This document shows, piece by piece, positions 39,379 to 48,008 of a stretch of 64,000 nucleotides of DNA; position 1 is the stretch's first letter; each line of letters starts with the position of its first letter. Below the pieces are notes generated by a model. The model ran no database searches, was not told where the DNA came from, and worked only from the letters and a program-made list of their open reading frames with translations. Source of the stretch: Prochlorococcus marinus (GTDB lineage: Bacteria; Cyanobacteriota; Cyanobacteriia; PCC-6307; Cyanobiaceae); NCBI RefSeq assembly GCF_001180265.1, contig NZ_CVSW01000010.1, forward strand, positions 124,001 through 188,000, given 5' to 3'. The position numbers and the translations under genes are program-made.

Positions 39379-40485
39379 ATGCTTAAAGTAAATAGAAGTG
39401 ATTTTTTAATAAAGCCATTTTTAAAAAGAAATAATATTAGAGCTTCTTATCAAATTATTTCTACCCTCTTCCCAATAATTTCTATTTGGTTAATCATCCA
39501 CCAAATAACAATTCAACCTTTTTCATTATTGATTAAAGGATTCCTATTGGTGCCTTTTATAGTTCTTCTAACTCTGTTCTCTTCTCGAACATTCTCATTA
39601 ATGCATGATTGCGGTCATAATTCTCTTTTTACAAGACGGAAATTAAACCGCTTTTTTGGATTTTTACTTGGCTTGGTTAATGGTATTCCCCAGAAGTCAT
39701 GGTCAATTGATCATGCATTTCATCATAGAAATAATGGAAATTGGGAAATTTACAAAGGGCCCATAGATGTTTTAAGTCTTGAAGACTATGAATCTCTTAC
39801 AAAAAGAGAGCAAATATTTTATAAAGTAAGTCGAAACTGGATGATGCTTTTCCCTGGCGGTTTTTTTTACTTAGTTTTAAAACCTAGATTAGGACTAGCT
39901 ATTATTATTTTTAATTTCATTAAAGATATATTGGAAGAGACTTTTATCAAAATAAAAAACAAAGATATTTCTCAACTGCTAGTTATTAATTCAAGAGTGA
40001 AACCGCCTTTTTCTGATTATGGAGATAATTTTAGTGAACTATGTGAATTAATAATCAATAATATAGTAGTAATAATAGGATGGATTTTTATGTGTAAATG
40101 GTTGGGAGTAGCTTTTTTCTTATCGTTTTATTCCATTATATTAACCTTATCAGCAGCAATTTTAATATGTGTTTTTTTTGTACAACATAACTATGAAAAT
40201 GCATATGCTAAAAATACAAAAAATTGGGATCTCATCGATGGAGCTATTTTAGGTAGTAGCAATTTAGATATCCCTATTTGGCTAAATTGGTTTTTAGCAG
40301 ACATATCCTTCCACAGCATTCACCATCTATCTGAGAGAATACCAAATTACAACTTAAGAGCTTGTCATAAAGCAAATATTCATTTACTCCAACAATCAAA
40401 GTACTTAAAATTAAGCGATTTTTCAAACTGCTTCAAATATATAATTTGGGATAATAAAAATGAAAAATTAATTCCAATAAATTAA
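39379..40485 (+). CDS. membrane fatty-acid desaturase (first copy)
   Basis: This 368-residue diiron desaturase has the three His boxes: HDCGH at 76-80, HAFHH at about 112-116 and SIHHL near residue 320, with four membrane helices between. The third box followed by PNYNLRACH is of the acyl-lipid type. It differs clearly from the copy at 42041, so they are separate subfamilies. Unsaturation of thylakoid lipids in response to cold or light is the likely role; regiospecificity cannot be told. Confidence 0.88.
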   Translation: MLKVNRSDFLIKPFLKRNNIRASYQIISTLFPIISIWLIIHQITIQPFSLLIKGFLLVPFIVLLTLFSSRTFSLMHDCGHNSLFTRRKLNRFFGFLLGLVNGIPQKSWSIDHAFHHRNNGNWEIYKGPIDVLSLEDYESLTKREQIFYKVSRNWMMLFPGGFFYLVLKPRLGLAIIIFNFIKDILEETFIKIKNKDISQLLVINSRVKPPFSDYGDNFSELCELIINNIVVIIGWIFMCKWLGVAFFLSFYSIILTLSAAILICVFFVQHNYENAYAKNTKNWDLIDGAILGSSNLDIPIWLNWFLADISFHSIHHLSERIPNYNLRACHKANIHLLQQSKYLKLSDFSNCFKYIIWDNKNEKLIPIN

Positions 40486-40488
40486 GAC

Positions 40489-40641
40489 CTAATTCAACCT
40501 TCTTCTCAATTTTCTTTTTAGAGGAATAGTGCTATATGCATGAGTACCAATAGATGGAGGCAAATCATTCTTTAAAGGATGCATAAAAGCATTTGCCATA
40601 CTCTCTAACATTTTCGAAAGCCAAGTAATTACTGATTTCAT
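40489..40641 (-). CDS. small hypothetical protein (50 aa)
   Basis: The 50-codon frame on the minus strand encodes an N-terminal amphipathic helix (MKSVITWLSKMLESMANAF) and a proline-containing basic tail (GTHAYSTIPLKRKLRRR). It converges with the desaturase, with three bases between stops. The function is unknown. Confidence 0.5.
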   Translation of the reverse strand: MKSVITWLSKMLESMANAFMHPLKNDLPPSIGTHAYSTIPLKRKLRRRLN

Positions 40642-40926
40642 TTGAAAATCTAAAAGTGTACTTTTTAATCATCTAACTAAATTACTGAAAAGTAAATCAG
40701 TCTTTATGCTGATTTTTAAGAATATCACCCTATAAATTAAAATTAAATAATTAAAATTATTTTTTACTATTGTGTTTTAAAAGAAGGATATTACTATCTT
40801 TTTCAAGGTAACCCAGTTAAAAAAAATTTAGTAAATAATACTTATTTTTTCTGATTCACTTAATAAATTAAATTATTGAACATAAATTCGTGCTATATCT
40901 CTATTCCAAATAAATCCAACAATATT

Positions 40927-41085
40927 ATGAATGATTCATTTGTTTCTACCAACCAGAATACAGAAATAGATTCTATTAATTCATATTTCGAGTGTATTAC
41001 TGAATGTAGTATTGTGGATGGTCATCAAGAATGTATTACTCGTTGTTTAGAAGTTCATTTAAAGGGAGGTGATCAAAATGAATAA
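40927..41085 (+). CDS. small Cys-rich protein (52 aa)
   Basis: The ATG at 40927 starts a 52-residue soluble protein with four Cys in FECITECSIVDGHQECITRCLEVH, spaced CxxxC-x9-CxxxC (two helix turns), which suggests a helical hairpin of disulfides or metal binding. It overlaps the next gene by eight bases. An upstream TTG at 40876 is rejected as leader. Confidence 0.6.
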   Translation: MNDSFVSTNQNTEIDSINSYFECITECSIVDGHQECITRCLEVHLKGGDQNE

Positions 41086-41230
41086 AAAAAATTCACCTCA
41101 AAGGAAAACAACTTTAAAATGGAACTCGAATGGAGATCTTTCCGAAATTGATATGTTAAGAATTTTAGAAAAGTTATCATCACATGATCTTAATCAATGT
41201 GAATTAACATGCGATTCTGATACAAATTAA
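41078..41230 (+). CDS. small protein with C-terminal CxxxC (50 aa)
   Basis: The start overlaps the previous gene by eight bases and is preceded by AAGGGAGGTGATC, a near-perfect Shine-Dalgarno site. The 50 residues are basic at the N-terminus and end with LNQCELTCDSDTN. The strong ribosome site and overlap make a two-gene operon with the Cys-rich protein very likely. Confidence 0.62.
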   Translation: MNKKNSPQRKTTLKWNSNGDLSEIDMLRILEKLSSHDLNQCELTCDSDTN

Positions 41231-41363
41231 GATATGTTTTTCAATATATTTCTAATACTGCTTTAAAAAAAAGCAGCTTATGGTATTTTTGTAGGATTCT
41301 AATTAATCAGATTTCAATCAATATTTAGAACATTTACATAAAACTATATTTTTATTCTAAAAA

Positions 41364-41504
41364 TTAATTTTTAGAACTCCTACCTTTTTTTAAGAATGTT
41401 TTACTAATTTCTTTTTTTGTTAGTTGAATGGGTTTTACTAATCCTGAATCACCATGAGTTGGACAATAATAAGTCATAAGCATCCAATTTTTTTCTTGAT
41501 CCAT
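41364..41504 (-). CDS. small basic hypothetical protein (46 aa)
   Basis: The 46-codon frame begins MDQEKNWMLMTYYCPTHGD and ends in a basic tail KTFLKKGRSSKN. The YYCPTHGDSG stretch is distinctive and might bind metal with a partner. The function is unknown. Confidence 0.5.
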   Translation of the reverse strand: MDQEKNWMLMTYYCPTHGDSGLVKPIQLTKKEISKTFLKKGRSSKN

Positions 41505-41693
41505 AACTAATTACTAATTAAATAATGATTAAGTAAATAGGATGAATTTTGAAAAAATTGCTTTTTTTTAAGCTTTTTTTCTTTTTTACTTAATAATTTA
41601 TAAAAATTTTGAATCTATTCTCACAAAATAGATATAAATACGCATGACTTTAAAAAAAAATCCTGCTATTTATTAATAAATTCAAAATTATTC

Positions 41694-41825
41694 ATGTCTC
41701 TAGAATCTATATTGATGGTAGTTGCTCCAATCTGTCTATTTACAGTAGGAGTTATTGTTTTACCTATCCTAGTAAAGCCACGTAAACAATCTGGTTTACC
41801 TAAGAGGTATATACGTGGTCTTTAA
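41694..41825 (+). CDS. small single-span membrane protein (43 aa)
   Basis: One helix (about residues 4-28, ESILMVVAPICLFTVGVIVLPIL) is followed by a basic tail VKPRKQSGLPKRYIRGL. Positive residues after the helix suggest the C-terminus stays in the cytoplasm. The function is unknown. Confidence 0.55.
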   Translation: MSLESILMVVAPICLFTVGVIVLPILVKPRKQSGLPKRYIRGL

Positions 41826-42040
41826 ATTTATTAAGCTTTAAAAAAGAGCAAAGACAATCAGCATAAAAAAGAAATAAATAAAAATTGTTTGGCAAAGATA
41901 GTTTTATTTGAAGATTAAATTAAAATCTTAAAAACTTTATCGCAAAAAAATTTAAAAATTCTTTTCATTATGAGATGCTGTGATGGATAATAGAACATAT
42001 AAATTCACGTTTATTTAAAAAATTCTTAACCAACAAAAAT

Positions 42041-43207
42041 TTGAGTAATATAAAATTTTCTGGTCTCAAAGGCCAAGCGCTTGTAATAAAGGATAAAGAT
42101 ATTCCAAGCATAAAAGAATTTCAGGATGTTATCCCAGATCACTACTTTAGGTGCAATACCAAAACTTCTTTGAGGTATCTTTTACAATCAGCTTTCATTC
42201 AATCATTAGTTATTGCAATAGGGTTATCTATTCCATTTACCCCAAAAATGATCCCAATTTGGATAATTTACGCATTAATATCAGGTACCACTGCAATGGG
42301 ATTCTGGGTAATTGCCCATGAATGTGGGCATGGGGCATTCTCTAAAAACAAAACATTGGAATCTGTAACTGGTTATTTACTACATTCATTACTTCTGGTG
42401 CCTTATTTTTCTTGGCAGCGTTCTCATGCAGTTCATCATCGATTCACGAATAACATAACTAATGGAGAAACTCACGTCCCTTTAGTTATTAAAGGGAACG
42501 GAGTTACAGAAAAAGTTGGAGGAGAAAAAGAATTACATTTTTCAAATTCCTTAGGTAAGAAAAATTATGGAATTCTTCAACTTGTTTTACATCTAATATT
42601 AGGCTGGCCTGCTTATTTACTTACTGGAAGTACAGGAGGTGTTAAATATGGCACTTCAAACCATTTTTGGCCAATTAAACCATTTTCTAAAACATTATGG
42701 CCATCAGTATGGGCCAAGAAAGTTTGGATATCAGATATTGGAGTAGGTTTGACATTAGTGGGCATTGTTTATTTAGTTTTCAAGTATGGATTATTTCCAG
42801 TAATTACTCTGTATTTTGGCCCTTTATTAGTGGTTAATTGTTGGCTAGTAGTTTATACATGGCTTCATCATACAGATTCAGATGTGCCTCATCTTTCAAA
42901 TACGGAATTTTCCTTTATGAGAGGAGCATTTCTATCTATTGATAGGCCTTACGGTAGAGTCCTTAATTTTCTTCACCATAATATAGGTTCCAGCCATGTC
43001 GTTCATCATGTATGTCCAACGATCCCTCATTATCATGCAAAAAAGGCAACTGTCTTAATTAAAAAAGCCTTTAAAAAAGCATATCTTTTTAATCCTGATC
43101 CAATACACAAAGCTTTATGGAATATTGCCTGCAATTGCGTTGCTGTTAAGTCAGACATCAAGAGAGGAAGATATATATGGCAATCTTCATACAAAAATGA
43201 TGGATAA
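42041..43207 (+). CDS. membrane fatty-acid desaturase (second copy, delta-12/omega-3-like)
   Basis: The 388-residue protein has HECGH at 93-97, HAVHH at 129-133 and HVVHH near residue 330, four membrane helices and the WLHHTDSDVPH stretch typical of delta-12/omega-3 desaturases (DesA/DesB-like). It acts on acyl lipids in membranes. The start is TTG at 42041; the first in-frame ATG is far inside the protein, so the TTG is needed. Confidence 0.9.
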   Translation: MSNIKFSGLKGQALVIKDKDIPSIKEFQDVIPDHYFRCNTKTSLRYLLQSAFIQSLVIAIGLSIPFTPKMIPIWIIYALISGTTAMGFWVIAHECGHGAFSKNKTLESVTGYLLHSLLLVPYFSWQRSHAVHHRFTNNITNGETHVPLVIKGNGVTEKVGGEKELHFSNSLGKKNYGILQLVLHLILGWPAYLLTGSTGGVKYGTSNHFWPIKPFSKTLWPSVWAKKVWISDIGVGLTLVGIVYLVFKYGLFPVITLYFGPLLVVNCWLVVYTWLHHTDSDVPHLSNTEFSFMRGAFLSIDRPYGRVLNFLHHNIGSSHVVHHVCPTIPHYHAKKATVLIKKAFKKAYLFNPDPIHKALWNIACNCVAVKSDIKRGRYIWQSSYKNDG

Positions 43208-43326
43208 AAAACACAATAAGCATCAATTCTTTATCACTTTAATTTACGCAAATCTGAAAAAAATATAAAAGAATTAGCAATATTAAACTTTTCATCTTAG
43301 AAAATACTCATAAGCTTAGAAATTCT

Positions 43327-43488
43327 ATGAGTGGCGACAATCTACATGGTAAACAGCCTATTAAATTTTACTCGGAAAAAATAACACTTACAAAAATTGA
43401 ATTATTAGAAAGACAGTTGAGTTTAGGCGAAAAAATTTCAGATTTAGATCAAAAGCATAAAGAATGGAGCAAAAAACTATCAGGTTGA
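43327..43488 (+). CDS. small charged hypothetical protein (53 aa)
   Basis: The ATG frame encodes a soluble protein whose second half is an amphipathic helix (TLTKIELLERQLSLGEKISDLDQKHKEW), a plausible short coiled coil. The function is unknown. Confidence 0.52.
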   Translation: MSGDNLHGKQPIKFYSEKITLTKIELLERQLSLGEKISDLDQKHKEWSKKLSG

Positions 43489-43539
43489 TCATCTAATAAG
43501 ATGAATTTTAAAAACTTATTGATATTTGTATTTGCCTTA

Positions 43540-44157
43540 TCAAGAAACTTTTCTGTAAATTATTGAAAAATTATTTGCAGGCATACTAATAATATCCTCT
43601 TGAAAAAAACCATTTTTCTTACTCTCATCACAAACTTCCTCAAGATTTTTAATACCCCAAAGATCATTTTGCATTTTTAATGAATTATCGAAAAAATAAT
43701 TACTTTCACTTGTATGCTTATTACAAATTTTAAATGGCCCATACAAAATCAAAAATTGTCCCTTATTCAGTAATTTTCCTGATTCTCTAAAGAGTGCTTC
43801 AGTACAAGACCACTCTGATACATGAATCATATTTATAGAGACTATTCCTTGCAAAGAATTAGCTAATATCAATGGAATTTTCCAAGGAATTTTTTCTACA
43901 TCAATCTCTAGAGGCTGGGGCATTTTCTTAGATAGGTCTTCATACTCAATCCAAGAACTTATACTTTTTCTATGCACTAATTCTGGGTCACTTGTTTGCC
44001 AAATTATTCCAGGAAATCGTTTTTGAAAAAACACTCCATGTTCACCGCTACCACTCCCGATTTCCAATACTGAACCTTTTTTTATAATTCTGGATAGTAC
44101 ATCACCAATGCAGTCTCTATTTCTTTGAGTTGCCGGAAAAAAAATTCTGTTATCCAA
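43540..44157 (-). CDS. DUF938 SAM-dependent methyltransferase-like protein
   Basis: The 205 residues match DUF938: FFPATQRNRDCIGDVL, motif I VLEIGSGSGEHGVFF, and MIHVSEWSCTEALF then FLILYGPFK. The fold is a class I methyltransferase; substrate unknown. It is a solitary minus-strand gene among plus-strand small genes. Confidence 0.86.
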   Translation of the reverse strand: MDNRIFFPATQRNRDCIGDVLSRIIKKGSVLEIGSGSGEHGVFFQKRFPGIIWQTSDPELVHRKSISSWIEYEDLSKKMPQPLEIDVEKIPWKIPLILANSLQGIVSINMIHVSEWSCTEALFRESGKLLNKGQFLILYGPFKICNKHTSESNYFFDNSLKMQNDLWGIKNLEEVCDESKKNGFFQEDIISMPANNFSIIYRKVS

Positions 44158-44207
44158 AATTAAAAAAAATTTGGTGCTTCAGTAAAAAAATAATTCTAAA
44201 ATCATAA

Positions 44208-44318
44208 TTATTTAACCTTTCTCAATTTAGGAGTCTTAAAAAACATTATTTTAAGGCTAAAAAATAATATTGAAATTGTAAGAGCAGGCAAGATATAAAG
44301 TATTAAATCAGAACTCAT
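44208..44318 (-). CDS. tiny single-span membrane protein (36 aa)
   Basis: The frame encodes one long hydrophobic helix (LILYILPALTISILFFSL) and a basic tail (KIMFFKTPKLRKVK). It lies 50 bases upstream of the DUF938 gene on the same strand. The function is unknown. Confidence 0.42.
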   Translation of the reverse strand: MSSDLILYILPALTISILFFSLKIMFFKTPKLRKVK

Positions 44319-44731
44319 TAAAGAAGGAATCCTTCCAAAAAATAAGTGCATGTAGTAAGTCTCTAATGACATAAATTCATATATTTCTAATTTATTAATA
44401 GCAATTATTTGAATTCTAAAAACTACTTTTTTCTCAAAACCAAAATTATTAAAAAAAAAGAGTCAACCTGTATCCCTACTAGCTGACTCTTATACATATT
44501 TTAATTTAAATTACCTCTAAATGAGGAAATACCTCTAAACAAATAAGGTAAAAAGTTTATATTTTTTCCAAACTTAAAAAATCAGAACATAAATCAAAAT
44601 ATTTATAATGTATATTTCGACACATATATGTAGCATTTTTAAAATTTACTGACAAAAAAGGTAAATATCTCTGATTTTCTTTACATTGTTAAATAAATAT
44701 GTTATATTTGTTTACAAATTACTTAAACAAA
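44319..44731. other. 413-base gap before the hli pair
   Basis: It holds a strong minus-strand terminator (44451-44491) and the AT-rich promoter region of the hli pair, with TATATT-like boxes near 44702. No protein frame is convincing. The terminator suggests a short minus-strand transcript of unknown start. Confidence 0.5.
44451..44491 (-). terminator. orphan rho-independent terminator
   Basis: On the minus strand AAGAGTCA pairs with TGACTCTT across an 18-base loop and is followed by nine T residues. No minus-strand gene lies upstream of it within the gap, so it may end a small RNA. Confidence 0.6.
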
Positions 44732-44839
44732 ATGACTCCAGAAGCAGAACGTTTTAATGGTTGGGCAGCAATGTTAGGTTTCGTTGCAGCAGTAGGTGCT
44801 TACGTAACAACAGGTCAAATCATTCCAGGCTGGTTCTAA
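44732..44839 (+). CDS. hli: high-light-inducible protein (35 aa)
   Basis: Hli (Scp) proteins are single-helix members of the chlorophyll a/b-binding family that bind chlorophyll and protect photosystems and assembly intermediates. The core is ERFNGWAAMLGFVAA with the chlorophyll-ligating Glu, Asn and aromatic residues, ending in TTGQIIPGWF. The stop overlaps the next hli start (TAATG). The phage-type C-terminus TGQIIPG is kept. Confidence 0.9.
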   Translation: MTPEAERFNGWAAMLGFVAAVGAYVTTGQIIPGWF

Positions 44840-44979
44840 TGAAAAATAACGAACCAAAAATAGTTGAAAAAGAAAAAATCGTTGCTGAAAAGCTTAACGG
44901 TCGATTCGCGATGTTAGGTTTTGTTGCCCTAGTTGGAGCATATTTAACTACAGGCCAAATCATTCCAGGATTTATCTAA
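44839..44979 (+). CDS. hli: high-light-inducible protein (46 aa)
   Basis: The ATG at 44839 overlaps the previous hli stop by one base. The core AEKLNGRFAMLGFVALVGAYLTTGQIIPGF holds the ExxNGRxAMxGF chlorophyll-binding motif. The frame extends upstream to 44761, but only as an overlap with the first hli. A perfect terminator follows at 45007. The two genes form a bicistronic unit. Confidence 0.93.
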   Translation: MKNNEPKIVEKEKIVAEKLNGRFAMLGFVALVGAYLTTGQIIPGFI

Positions 44980-45006
44980 TATAGATTATTTACTTTTTTT
45001 TAGATG

Positions 45007-45037
45007 GCCTAATTTAAATTAAATTAGGCTTTTTTTA
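45007..45037 (+). terminator. terminator of the hli pair
   Basis: A nine-base stem GCCTAATTT / AAATTAGGC with a five-base loop is followed by eight T residues, 27 bases after the second hli stop. Confidence 0.92.
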
Positions 45038-45383
45038 TGGAATTTTTTATGATAAATAAATGGTCTTTATCAGTTGAAGTTTAAACAATTCAATTTCGAA
45101 CAAAAAAATTTACTGAAATTCAAAATAAAAACACTAACTCATTTCCAAAAATTAGATTCAAAGTTTTTTTGTTTCAAGCTATTTTGCAACTTGCACGATA
45201 GGTTGGAAAAATTTTTTGACTGATTATTAAAACTAAATTGGTGGGAAACGACTAAAGCTGAGGAAAAAATGAAAATATTAAATTTCATTTTAAAAAGAAA
45301 TATTAATTTGGTTAATCTTCTTATTTAAAACTGAAAATTATTTATTTATTGATGCTATCTTTATCAAATAATTTGAGGATTTA

Positions 45384-45512
45384 ATGAGAGTAAAGCTTGA
45401 ACCGGAAACAGCATTTATTGGCAAGAAGTTTGTTTATATATTTCTAGGAATAATATTTAGTCTAAATGCTGTAACTTTTATCTGGTTTTTCTTATTTTCA
45501 AATTTAAAGTAA
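45384..45512 (+). CDS. small single-span membrane protein (42 aa)
   Basis: A TTGAGGA ribosome site precedes an ATG frame with a short charged start (MRVKLEPETAFIG) and one helix (FVYIFLGIIFSLNAVTFIWFFLF). It lies between the two hli loci. The function is unknown; a thylakoid accessory role is only a guess. Confidence 0.55.
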   Translation: MRVKLEPETAFIGKKFVYIFLGIIFSLNAVTFIWFFLFSNLK

Positions 45513-45583
45513 GATTTAAATTTTCATTCAAAAGATTTAAAAATATAGCTTAAACAAAAAGTGAATAAAAAATTATTTAGGTA

Positions 45584-45790
45584 TTAAAAAATTCCTGGTA
45601 TGATCTGACCTGTTGTTACATAGGCACCTAATAGTGCAACAAAACCAACCATAGCCCACCTGCCATTTACTTTTTCTGCATTTTGAGGATACCCATCGTA
45701 AGATACAGATTCGTCAATATATGGTCTAGTTTCGGATGGAAACATATTTTGTCTTCCACCTGATTCTGTAGTAACTCCTGAATTAGACAT
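45584..45790 (-). CDS. hli: high-light-inducible protein (68 aa)
   Basis: The C-terminal half is a standard Hli helix: AEKVNGRWAMVGFVALLGAYVTTGQIIPGIF. A longer hydrophilic N-terminus (SNSGVTTESGGRQNMFPSETRPY) sets it apart from the two short genes at 44.7 kb. It is on the opposite strand and has its own promoter. Regulation by NblS and high light is expected from the family. Confidence 0.93.
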   Translation of the reverse strand: MSNSGVTTESGGRQNMFPSETRPYIDESVSYDGYPQNAEKVNGRWAMVGFVALLGAYVTTGQIIPGIF

Positions 45791-46250
45791 TTGGATAAAT
45801 ATAATTGTTAACTAAAGTAACACAAATATTAACTTATGTAAACAAAAATTTCCAATAATCTTCCTCTGAGTATTTATGTTAAGGGACAGAATGTGACATT
45901 TCTGCTTGAAAAATCAACAAGGCACTTTTTAAAAAAACAAATTACTTTTTATCAAAATCGCAATCAATAATTAAAAATAAGCATTTATACTCACAGTAAG
46001 TAATTTTACTCACTAGAATATTAAGTAGCATTTAGGAAGTGCTTTGCTGGTTAAATCAGAAAATCTGAATTAACTAGGTCGTCATGAGCTTGCCGGTGGG
46101 ATACTTGCAGGCTCTTTCAAATTTTAAAAGCAAAAAAATATACTAAGAATAAAGATAATTATTTTACGTATTGAATAAAATCTTTAAGATTACCAACTAA
46201 TGCCAAAGATTTATTTATTTGCTAAATAGAAAATAGACTGAACAAAATGT
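45791..46250. other. 460-base gap with a candidate small RNA
   Basis: The gap shows no convincing protein frame. A pair of tandem hairpins at 46047-46113, described separately, is its main content; a weaker hairpin CAGAAT...ATTTCTG lies near 45890. Confidence 0.4.
46040..46125 (+). ncRNA. candidate small RNA with two hairpins
   Basis: The first hairpin pairs CTGGTTAA-A-TCAGA with TCTGA-A-TTAACTAG around AAA (about 13 pairs, one mismatch). The second pairs GAGCTTGC with GCAGGCTC and is followed by a T-rich tract (TTTCAAATTTT). The loop of the second, CGGTGGGATACTT, is GC-rich for this genome. Strand is inferred from the trailing T residues. Confidence 0.38.
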
Positions 46251-46352
46251 ATGTCTTTAGATTTTATTCTCATACCATCTTGTATTTTGATTATTCTATT
46301 TCTTTTAAATCGAGAAAATATGATCTACAAAAAAAATCAAAAAGTTAAATAA
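46251..46352 (+). CDS. tiny single-span membrane protein (33 aa)
   Basis: The frame encodes one helix (LDFILIPSCILIILFLL) and a basic tail (NRENMIYKKNQKVK). It lies alone between the candidate small RNA and a minus-strand Cys-rich frame. The function is unknown. Confidence 0.42.
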   Translation: MSLDFILIPSCILIILFLLNRENMIYKKNQKVK

Positions 46353-46483
46353 TATTATTATCCTAATAAAGCTTAATACTAAAGTAAAGATCTAGAGATC
46401 TTACTACTTATTTTTTTTTGCTTACAAATAAGAATTTTCAAACAAATATTTTTAATTAAGTTTAAAAACCTTAGAGAATATAG

Positions 46484-46612
46484 TCAGGAAACTATACCAA
46501 CTTTTTTTCTTAAAATTAATTTGTCCCAATATAGTTTTGCGTTGTTAATCTGATTTAGTTTTCGTTGGCAGTGAATGCAACTACATTCCTGAATGAAAGT
46601 TTTATTGTTCAT
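46484..46612 (-). CDS. small Cys-rich protein with CSCIHC motif (42 aa)
   Basis: The 42-codon frame starts MNNKTFIQECSCIHCQRKL and is basic throughout. Three closely spaced Cys with a His could bind zinc. It points away from the LptF/G permease gene. The function is unknown. Confidence 0.45.
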   Translation of the reverse strand: MNNKTFIQECSCIHCQRKLNQINNAKLYWDKLILRKKVGIVS

Positions 46613-46798
46613 TCCTAAACCCTTTTTTTTAAGAAACCAAATTTTTTTTTGTTTAGCAAGTATTTATAAATTGTTTATTTGTTCATCTATAAGTTCGATT
46701 ATTAAAAATTTTCTTCTTAACCAACAACTCTATATTGGTCTCTATATCATTGATATTTTATAATGTTTAAAAGATAGCTCAAATTAAATAAATTTCTT

Positions 46799-48004
46799 TT
46801 GAAACTTTCAAATCAATCATTAATTGAAAAATATATAAAAAAAATATTTTACCCTTGGTATTCATTACCTCTAATAGATAGATGGTTATTAGGGCAAATA
46901 ATACCTCCTATGATATTTGCAATTACTGCATTTACTGTAATTTCATTATCTGTTGGGGTAATGTTCGATCTCATAAGAAAAATAGTTGAGTATGGCTTAC
47001 CACTATTAAAAGCTTTACAAGCTTTGATTTATAGCCTTCCTAGTTTTTTAGTTTTATCATTTCCAATGGCAGTTTTATTAGCCACACTATTATCTTATGG
47101 AAAAATATCGGCTAATTCTGAATTATTAGCTTTAAGGTCATTAGGGATTTCAACTCCTCGAATTATAGCTCCAGCTATTGCAGTTTCAATATTCATGACA
47201 GGATTAACTTTTTATTTCAATGATAATTTAGTTCCTACTAGTAATAAGCTTGCTGAATCTACCTTAAGATCAGGAATAGGAAGTTCTTTTACTAAAGGTA
47301 AAAGTAAAAATAACATTATTTTTTCTAGAAAGGGTTCAAGAATAGATACTTCTACTAACAAATCAACAAAAGTAAATACATTCTTAACTCATATTTTCTA
47401 TGCTTCTAGGTTTGAAAACAATATTATGAAAGAAGTTACAGTTTTAGACTTTACAAGAAAAAATATAAAACAGATACTTACTGCAAATAGTGCTACCTTC
47501 GATAAAGATAATTCTTCTTGGATATTCAAGGATGGCAATATGGTTTCCACTGACGCGTTAGGACAAACAACAAACATTAATTTCAAACAATATATCTATC
47601 CTTTCGTTGAAGGTCCATTAGATCTTGCAAAAGTCCCAAAAGATGCAAACGATATGTCTTTAAAAGAAGCTTTAGAGGCTGAAATAATATATAAAAAGAT
47701 AGGCAATCTTAAGGAGATTAGAAAAATTCAAGTACGAATTCAAGAAAAATTTACTTTACCTTGTGCATGTTTGGTTTTTGGATTCATAGGTAGTATTTTA
47801 GGATCTAACTCTAATTTAAGATCTTCAAAAAGTCAGGGTTTTGGATTGAGTGTAATTCTGATATTGGTTTATTATGTGATGTCATTTGTATGCAGTTCTT
47901 TCGGCGTTAAAGGATTACTTCCTCCAATAATTGCAGCTTGGTTTCCGGTGGTAATTTCTTTAGGAAGTGGTTTTTATTTTTTAAGAAAATCAAGCTATCT
48001 ATAA
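46799..48004 (+). CDS. LptF/LptG (YjgP/YjgQ) family permease
   Basis: This 401-residue protein is a membrane component of the lipopolysaccharide-export ABC transporter, which lifts LPS from the inner membrane. It has the six-helix pattern with three N-terminal helices (DRWLLGQIIPPMIFAITAF, FPMAVLLATLLSYGKIS), a large periplasmic beta-jellyroll domain (about 150-310) and three C-terminal helices. The start is TTG at 46799. It complements the lpx genes at the left end. One such gene may serve as both LptF and LptG. Confidence 0.88.
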   Translation: MKLSNQSLIEKYIKKIFYPWYSLPLIDRWLLGQIIPPMIFAITAFTVISLSVGVMFDLIRKIVEYGLPLLKALQALIYSLPSFLVLSFPMAVLLATLLSYGKISANSELLALRSLGISTPRIIAPAIAVSIFMTGLTFYFNDNLVPTSNKLAESTLRSGIGSSFTKGKSKNNIIFSRKGSRIDTSTNKSTKVNTFLTHIFYASRFENNIMKEVTVLDFTRKNIKQILTANSATFDKDNSSWIFKDGNMVSTDALGQTTNINFKQYIYPFVEGPLDLAKVPKDANDMSLKEALEAEIIYKKIGNLKEIRKIQVRIQEKFTLPCACLVFGFIGSILGSNSNLRSSKSQGFGLSVILILVYYVMSFVCSSFGVKGLLPPIIAAWFPVVISLGSGFYFLRKSSYL

Positions 48005-48008
48005 TTTT

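Noticed and set aside
44761..44838. Upstream extension of the second hli
   Set aside because: It overlaps the first hli in another frame; the ATG at 44839 gives a normal Hli.
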